DNA of 44,049 nt from Oppiella nova. Taxonomy: Eukaryota > Arthropoda > Arachnida > Sarcoptiformes > Oppiidae. Where the stretch lies: the NCBI GenBank assembly GCA_905397405.1, contig CAJPVJ010000083.1, positions 1 through 44,049 of the forward strand. Direction: 5' to 3'. Below are positions 37,233 to 44,049 of the stretch, piece by piece. Under the pieces are notes generated by a model that did not search any database, was not told the DNA's origin, and saw nothing but the letters and a program-made list of their open reading frames with translations. Both the position numbers and the translations under genes were made by a program. Numbering within the stretch: the stretch's first letter is position 1; the number at the start of each line of letters is the position of its first letter.

Positions 37233-38615
37233 TCAATTAGCGACGAGTAGGTGTTGGTATTGGTTAGGATAGGACACGCCGTTCACATTGAAGTTTATGT
37301 TATCGAAAGATTTGGAAGAATTATTTTGGGAACCGGACGTACCGTTTAGCTGTACGCTCGCCTCGCCGGCCAGCGAGTCGAAGCCCGACCCCCCGGTGCC
37401 GCCGCTGCCGAACCCGTTGGGAGCGCCTCCGCCACCGCCCAAGCCGTTCATCGGCGGGCTGTTGGGCGACGACATGAATGGGCTGCTCTTGTTGTCGAGG
37501 AACGACGTGAACCGACCCATACCGTTGAGTTGCGGCTGTTTGGCCGGGTGTTGGCTGGCTTTCCCGAACTCTCCCGTTCCCACCAAATCCGACAGATAGT
37601 TGTTGTCGAAGAGGCCGTTCATGAACTGCGTCCTCTTCGATGGGGTGGAGGCGTTGGGGGCGTAGAGGTTCTGCTGAGCGCCGAATGGTGTGCTAGGGTT
37701 GGGCGATGTGGGAGACGTGCCGGACATCAGCATAAAGCCGGCGCCCGAATCCAGTTGAGTGGTGTTCGGCGACAGAGAGCGCGAGTTGTGCGGTGAGACA
37801 GACGACGAGACGCTGGAGGCGCCGGTGGTTGAGAAGAGGTTGCCGTTGTTGGCCGACATGGGACCGCCGATCGGCGACTGCTGTTGCGTCGACTGCTGCT
37901 GAAGGGCTCTCTGTTTGATGTAATTGGAGAACTCCGTCGGCGACATCCGATGAGATCGTTTGGTGTTTGACTTGAGTTTCGTTGACCCGAACTTTGTGGC
38001 CGCGAATGTGGCGGTCGTGAAGGTGGTCGGCGCCGCCTTACTCACCAGAAACGACGAGATGGGACTCTGGCTGCTCTTGTAGACGGGCGGCGATGTCTCC
38101 TCCGGCGCGGCGAACGCCTGGTTCACGGGCTGGCCGTTCGTCACATTCAGACCACCGAACTGTGAGGTGAGACACTCTATCGGTTTGAAGCACTGGGCCT
38201 CCGGGTTGAACGTACGGGTCACCTGACGGTTGTCCACATTCTCGCGCTCCACGTTGTTGTCGGCCTTCTCCGAGTACAGTATCTTCACGGGTCCCTTCTC
38301 TGACATGCGGTACGACACCTCTCCCGGGTCCACCCAAATGCTCAACTCCTGGGGCAGGTTCTCCTGAATGTCGCTCAGATCCATACCCGACGCGCGGGCG
38401 GCCGTCTCGAAGACGGTCGGGTCGAGCGGCGGACTGCAGCGCACGCATCGATAGGCCGACCCCTTATACGGCTTCTCCGGATACCAGTGGCCCTCGAACT
38501 TGATCTTCAGGGCGTTCTCGAGCTCTTCGCCAAACTGGTTGACCCGTCTTCGCGGCAATTTGTTGTACAGGAAGGAGATGAGGAAATTGAGGGCCACTTG
38601 GATCTCGACGTGCAT
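37233..38615 (-). CDS. Tob: Tob, BTG/Tob anti-proliferative family, CCR4-NOT adaptor
   Basis: Tob proteins bind the CAF1 deadenylase of CCR4-NOT, promote mRNA decay and restrain proliferation. The 460-aa single coding exon starts at the ATG 38615-38613: MHVEIQVALNFLISFLYNKL matches the human start (MQLEIQ...), and an in-frame TAA lies a few codons upstream with no other Met between. Residues 1 to about 115 form the BTG domain, with box A (LPRRRVNQFGEELE, GHWYPEKPYKGS) and box B (LPQELSIWVDP, EKGPVKILY). The block FTTATFAATKFGSTKLKS is Tob-specific and separates it from BTG1/2. The remainder is low-complexity: Gln-rich (QQQSTQQQSP), Ser/Pro-rich and Gly-rich (GLGGGGGAPNGFGSGG), ending DNINFNVNGVSYPNQY...LLVAN as in vertebrate Tob. 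I cannot point to a clear PAM2 (PABP-binding) motif; LYAPNASTPSKRTQF is the nearest look-alike. The gene is GC-rich at third positions and isolated between AT-rich deserts. Confidence 0.96.
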   Translation of the reverse strand: MHVEIQVALNFLISFLYNKLPRRRVNQFGEELENALKIKFEGHWYPEKPYKGSAYRCVRCSPPLDPTVFETAARASGMDLSDIQENLPQELSIWVDPGEVSYRMSEKGPVKILYSEKADNNVERENVDNRQVTRTFNPEAQCFKPIECLTSQFGGLNVTNGQPVNQAFAAPEETSPPVYKSSQSPISSFLVSKAAPTTFTTATFAATKFGSTKLKSNTKRSHRMSPTEFSNYIKQRALQQQSTQQQSPIGGPMSANNGNLFSTTGASSVSSSVSPHNSRSLSPNTTQLDSGAGFMLMSGTSPTSPNPSTPFGAQQNLYAPNASTPSKRTQFMNGLFDNNYLSDLVGTGEFGKASQHPAKQPQLNGMGRFTSFLDNKSSPFMSSPNSPPMNGLGGGGGAPNGFGSGGTGGSGFDSLAGEASVQLNGTSGSQNNSSKSFDNINFNVNGVSYPNQYQHLLVAN

Positions 38616-39431
38616 TGCGATGGCGTTCACTCGGGGTTTGTCTTCGTCTTCGACTACACTTTTGACTTAATGAGCGAAAAGCACCGGAATGTCAGTGCTT
38701 TTGAAAATGATTTTTTAATTTTTGTGTACTATTGGCTCGAATGATGCTCTGGAAAGACAAACATATTTTTCACGTCAGTTATCGTGACTTTTATTCAATG
38801 ACTAACTTATTTGAATAATAATTAGGAAAAGTTTGATAAATTGTGAGTGAATTCAAGAATTTTGCGTTTTGTACAAAACATTTGCAGCGTTTTGTCAGTA
38901 ATACGAAAAAGTTTGAGATAAAAATTTTGCTTAAAATAACTCATTAATTACAAAACGCTTCTCCAGTTTATTTATATCTGACTTAAATGTTGTGATGATA
39001 TTAGAGGTTCCGTTTAGTGACAAAAAAGATTTTAAAATATTTTTATCTCCAGAACTCAAGAATCAGCAAAATTCAAAAAACAAAAAAAACGTAAATTATT
39101 CTTAAATGTCATATGCGAATTCATATTAACATGCAATTTGATTAAAGTATTTTTATATATTCTGTAAATATATATAATCAAATCATCAATAGAGTTATGT
39201 GTGGGAAAGGGTTACAAGAATAGAGTGAGACTTACTGTAGAATTATAGAAAATTTGATGGATTGCACACAAAATGATTGTTACGAATAATTATAGATTGA
39301 AATTCTTTACGTAAGAGAATCGCATGACTTTTATCTGAATAAACTGTAACTCATTTCCATAACTGATATGATATACACAAGAAGTAAGAGTAAGGCATAG
39401 AGAGTAAGAATATTTCTTCTGATAAATCCAT

Positions 39432-39455
39432 TTAATTTAATTTAATTTAATTTTT
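39432..39455. repeat. TTTAA pentamer repeat
   Basis: About four consecutive AATTT/TTTAA units followed by a T run. Confidence 0.85.
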
Positions 39456-41610
39456 TTAAACACATATTTCATATTTATTTAGTAAAATTGTGTAATAAAT
39501 TAAAAACTATGTATAACTGTAAGTAAATGGCAAAGACACAAAAGTAGAGCAAATTCTGTGCGAGAGTTATAGTGAGACTTGAATTTTTAGACAAAAATAG
39601 CGAATACAATGTGAACACCAAATTGAAAACAGAATCTAATATATGAAAGCTTAGCGAAAAATCGATGACTGACCCACTTTCACAATTACACACAACAGGC
39701 CTTTATATTCTGCTCTACACTACAGCCTCACAGCACTGTTAGTGTATTTAGTCAATACTATTTCCACTGTACAATACTATGCAATCATTTTCTTACACTA
39801 GTATATACTGTAGAGAATATATACGGCAGAGAATAGTTGAGAGTGTAGGCGCCCTTCCATGTCAAGTGAATCTCAAGAATATAATGAATTATTTTGAAAA
39901 AAGTCTTTATTGCGGATCCAAACGAGAAAATATTCATTAATTCAATAATTAAAACCTCGAGTCTATTCGCGAGAGATATGTTTGAATGCTTTTTGTGTAT
40001 ATTTAGTGTATATTCTTGTTAACCCTTATGTTTGATTGCATTCACTGAACAAATATTTATAATACTAAAAAGAAATAGCTCTCAAATCAATGTCTTTATA
40101 TGTAATATCTCTACATTTGCTTCTAATGTTCAGATAATAATTGATAATAAAAATGGAATTTTACACAATTTTATGTATCATAAAATAGAAGTCATACTAG
40201 TATTTAGGATACTATGAAATATTTTGTAATCTTTAGATACATTTGTAGAAATGGTTAGATAAGACATATGACATGTGAAACAATTCTTTTGTAACAAATT
40301 AAACACAATCTCACAAATTAGTTAGACTTATATTAGACATGAAGTAATCATTTTTATATATGGACTCCTATTTACTATACTACATGACAGAGTTGTGACC
40401 AATTTATGACAATCGCTACAATATCTCATGAAACTGTCTTTCCTTTTCAATGAAAAAAAACTTCCGATAATTAGATTTGGAGAAAATCGAAAGTTTATGA
40501 AAAATGAGAAAATGGTTGAAACGACTGATAACCCGACTCCACAGTCAACCATAGACTGGATTTACTATATTTTCTCGACTGACTATAAAGTGCTTTCATT
40601 CTTATAAAACCGAAACTGAAAACATAAACTAATGATAAATAAGTTATTAGTTTTCAAGTTTGCAAACTATATGTGTGTATACGTAGCGAGAGAGTAGTTA
40701 ATCTTTTTGGGTGATAAAAAATGAGACAAAAAATAACTGGTTTCGGGTACGAGAATATAGCGTTAAACAGCAAAATATATACAGCAATAAGTTTTGTGTA
40801 AAATCGATTTGCACACAAAAAACATATCCGCTTTTAATCTAAAATAAATAACAGGGAATAAAAACGAGCAAACGTTTTCATAATTAATACAACCATAATA
40901 TATAATCGTATCTGAAAATAATCAACACAATAAAAATTATTCATAAAAATCCAAATGTTTGTGAAAAATGTTCGCTAATAATAATAACATAGGCATTAGA
41001 TATATATTATATTTAAAAGCCCCCGTAATTGTCGTCTACACTACGAGTACTGCGAAAATATTCCGTCACTTTTGACGTAATAAAACAGAATAAATGATAT
41101 ATTTTTAGGCATGCATTGGGATGGGAGGAAAGGCAGCTGCGATGCCGTCAAATAGGAATTCAATTTTTGAATCACTCTTTTTTTCACTTATTATTACTTC
41201 AAAATCCATTGCACACAACAATAATCGATATTTCATATCTCAATAAAAGTATATTAATATATGATTTCTTTCTCATTGAATTAATTAATTTTTCCAAAAC
41301 ACAAATACATTTGATATCCTGATAGATGTATTTATTTTTGTTTTTACTATTCTATATGACAATTAATTTTTTGGATATGAATGAATGAAATATAATATAG
41401 CTTTTGTTTGTATTAATATTCATTGAATGACTTAAAAATACATTACACATTTTAATAAAAATTTATACAACATTTAACATTTTAATTGGATTTCATTGAA
41501 TGTAATTTTTTATAAAATGTATCTTATTGGATACAAAGCACTTAAAATAAAATGCATTTCACATATAATAACAAATTTATTAGAATTGATTAGTGAAGAC
41601 ATAATTACAA

Positions 41611-41632
41611 TGAGAGTGAGAGTGAGAGTGAA
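41611..41632. repeat. GAGAGT hexamer repeat
   Basis: About three and a half consecutive GAGAGT units. Confidence 0.85.
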
Positions 41633-43621
41633 TGTCTGAATCGCTGTGTCATCTAATTGTCTAATGACTTGCATTCAGACAAATAGGATATCATTTAATC
41701 GAAAGTTGTGTTTCGATAACAGAATCTCAATTCATATACAATTCTCATGTTATAAGCGAAAGTGTTTTGACAATTTGTATTTATTTTATTTCACCACTAA
41801 TTTTAATTGACTTGATTTATGTTTAATTAATATAGACGTCAATCACTCAAATAAATTATTAATGCCTTATATCCAAACACATCCCGACATTTCATTTGCT
41901 ATAATATTGACTTTTTTCGCACTATTTTTCTCGAAACAATCCAAACAAATCTCTAATTTGTTATTTGTATAGCGAAAAGTTCAAATGTCAGAGGTTTAAG
42001 TAAAACTATATTTAAAATAATAGCAGTAATAATAATAGTAACGTGTATTTTACATAAATTTCATGTTAAATTAATTATCAATAAAAACATTGTTTCGCTA
42101 AAAGCTTTCTAAAAGAGAAATAACTTTTATATTAATTTCTTTTTGATTTAATGAGAATAAAGTTTACGATTAGCTATAGTGATAACAAAAGTCATATTGT
42201 ATTGAAGGACAAACAGATAAGTTAAGTAATATTGATATGAAAAGAGCAAATCATTCATTTATAGCTATCATTGCAAATGTTTTGTCACAACTTTTATTTT
42301 TTGCTATTTTATAAAAATGGTTTTTCGATCGCAAAAAATAAATTCATGTGACATTCAATCTCGCGTTCAATACATGAACAAACATCAAAACATATGCAAA
42401 ACTGAATCAATCGTTTAAATTACTATTTTCATTTACACATTCATTATAAGAATTTATTATTTTTTATGAGATAAACATTTATTTAAAGGCACTGTTTGTT
42501 CAATAGGTTTGCATAGAATTTATACCATTATAATGATGGGAGACATCATCATTGGTTCCACTATTTTCATGACTTTGTCAGATCACTGATTGTATTCAAC
42601 AAACAAATCCAAATGTTTTTCTCAATGTATTGTAATTTGATTTAGTGTTTAGAATACAATACAATATATGGGCGTTTGGTGTGACTTGAGATTGAATTAC
42701 ATCTGGAAATATATTTACGATATACCGGAAGGTTATGCTGCAGCTAACAGTCCTTTAAGTCAATTTGCTAAATATATCTAAACTATACGGTATATATATA
42801 TTTAAAGTATAAAAACAAGAGTTTGAATTCAATAGAGTTGTGAATCTATTTTAAGTGTATGGAAAGCACTCCGGGATGTGTTGTGTTTGCGATAGTGTCG
42901 TACGGATCCACTGCCTGTCCTCCACTTTCATCTCTGTATACTATTCTCTATGTTATTACTCAATACGTTAGCAAAAATAATTTTGGATGAGAAGCAAAAA
43001 CGCCAAAAACAAAACTTAAATACAAATAGTCTGACACTGTTTTGCTGTCTCTCTATATACTATGTGTAAGAAATGCGTCCAAAGGGAGGGATCGCATCCC
43101 AAACCTCTCGCGAGTCAGTCCTGATTCCCAAATAAGTCAACGCAGGGAACAGAGAATTGATTAAACAATATATAACTTATACTTAGATATGACTTAACTA
43201 TCATTATTGACTATTTCTCACCAAATATTTCATATTTCGCTCGAGTTTTTGTCTTTTCTCTCTAATCAAAAGCAATGTATGACTGTATGACACAAACGCC
43301 GCACAAAAAAACGAGTCAATATTTTTTGCTCTCGATTCCGGAATTCACTCTAATCTATACAATACATTGTATTCTATGACTAAGAACATAGAGAATATTC
43401 TTTATGTTATCGAAACACATAATGTTTGGAATATTCTCTCCAAAATGCAAACTCTATTACAGTTTATATATCATTATTTCCCACAAAAGAATTGAGAATT
43501 TTTAGTATAAAATAGATATACAAAGTATATATAAAAATATATTATTATAATAATAGCATAAGGAATGATATATAACTTACCTATCACTATATTATTTTGA
43601 TGGAGTTTGTGTGTGAATAAA

Positions 43622-43648
43622 GTTTTATTTATTTATTTATTTATTATT
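43622..43648. repeat. TTTA tetranucleotide repeat
   Basis: A run of about six TTTA units. Confidence 0.85.
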
Positions 43649-43880
43649 ACTAATAATGGACAAACTTATTGAACAAATGTATACTAATTCTTAGGTTGTT
43701 GTATATCTTTTGATGGATGAGTAAAGCAATGCATTCGTAGAAAAATACAAATACAAAAGTAGAAAATAATGATGAGATAAAGTTGTTGTTGTATTTGAAT
43801 AGTGACTTGAAAATATATATAATAATTAGTTGTTTATAAATAATTGAAAAATTAAGCGAAATATATATAATATAATATAT

Positions 43881-44023
43881 TTATGATACGAATATAAGAC
43901 TAGAATTGATATAAGAATTGGTGAACAGTATAGCAGTTGTGATGATCATAAGGAAGCGCAGACCACATTCGTAGCCAACATAAGCTGAATATGTGTTATA
44001 TGTGTTGCACTGCTTTACCAGTT
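43881..44023 (-). other. Weak candidate exon of an unknown gene at the right edge
   Basis: On the minus strand an open frame to a TAA at 43881 includes YVGYECGLRFLMIITTAILF, a Gly/Cys-containing stretch followed by a hydrophobic segment. It is preceded by an acceptor-like AAAGCAG near 44024. The composition is more exon-like than the surroundings, but I recognise no family and the frame is short, so it may be chance. If real, the rest of the gene would lie partly outside the window. Confidence 0.15.
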
Positions 44024-44049
44024 TTATACCAGGAGTTGCTCACAATCGC

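Larger units (their letters stand above)
38616..44049. other. 5.4-kb AT-rich region upstream of Tob
   Basis: No gene was recognised. It presumably contains the Tob promoter and any 5' untranslated exon, but neither could be placed. Simple repeats occur at 39432-39455, 41611-41632 and 43622-43648. Two GC-richer patches (about 42865-42940 and 43075-43150, the second with CTCTCGCGAG) may be regulatory. A weak exon-like frame at the right edge is listed separately. Confidence 0.45.

Noticed and set aside
37288-38448. Open frames antisense or out of frame within the Tob coding exon
   Set aside because: They follow from the GC-rich third positions of Tob and show arginine/glycine-rich shadow composition.
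38616-38630. Upstream start for Tob adding five residues (codon at 38630)
   Set aside because: That codon is GTG, not ATG; the first in-frame ATG after an upstream stop is at 38615 and matches the family start.
1-44049. tRNA, rRNA, CRISPR or virus-like elements
   Set aside because: No box A/B pairs, rRNA blocks, spacer-repeat arrays, reverse transcriptase, integrase or capsid motifs were recognised by reading both strands; a tRNAscan or repeat search could still find diverged copies.

Overview
The window looks like nuclear DNA of an arthropod, probably a mite or other chelicerate. The genes are animal orthologues with many short introns (mostly 60-90 nt, GT-AG) and GC-richer exons set in very AT-rich spacer. 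One gene is a large leucine-rich-repeat surface protein of the arthropod chaoptin/artichoke kind. Assigning the taxon to mites is an inference from compactness and protein resemblance, not a demonstrated fact. No operons, CRISPR arrays, rRNA or tRNA genes, virus-like elements or toxin genes were recognised.

Left part (1-15.2 kb), gene-dense. A small unrecognised coiled-coil gene (minus, 1470-1916) is divergent from NPL4 (plus, about 2886-5252), the ubiquitin-binding cofactor of p97/VCP; their shared 1-kb spacer holds a perfect CRE palindrome overlapping an E-box-like site. NPL4 is tail-to-tail with a WIPI2/Atg18-type autophagy beta-propeller (minus, 5701-8294, eight exons that join in frame to 442 aa). 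A 2.8-kb spacer separates it from a divergent, apparently complete flightless-1 gene (plus, 11106-15218, five exons, 1272 aa; LRR plus six gelsolin-like repeats).

Middle (15.4-29.5 kb). A chaoptin/artichoke-type LRR gene (minus, 15427-20560, four exons, 1369 aa) converges on flightless-1 with only about 0.2 kb between stop codons. A gene-poor 6.5-kb stretch follows. It contains CT/GA microsatellites, two inverted and circularly permuted copies of a roughly 250-bp unit, and a single-N junction flanked on both sides by short copies of sequence found elsewhere in the same stretch, which looks like an assembly join. Next is a triokinase/dihydroxyacetone kinase gene (TKFC/DAK, minus, 27069-29468, six exons, 594 aa).

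Right part (29.5-44.0 kb). A single-exon Tob (BTG/Tob anti-proliferative family) coding region (minus, 37233-38615, 460 aa) sits between AT-rich deserts of 7.8 kb and 5.4 kb, where only simple repeats and one weak candidate exon at the right edge were seen.

The genes do not form one pathway. NPL4 (ER-associated degradation) and WIPI2 (autophagosome formation) are both proteostasis genes, but their adjacency may be chance. No clearly new biological system is evident. The most unusual structures are the permuted inverted repeat near 24.0-24.7 kb and the N junction at 26332.
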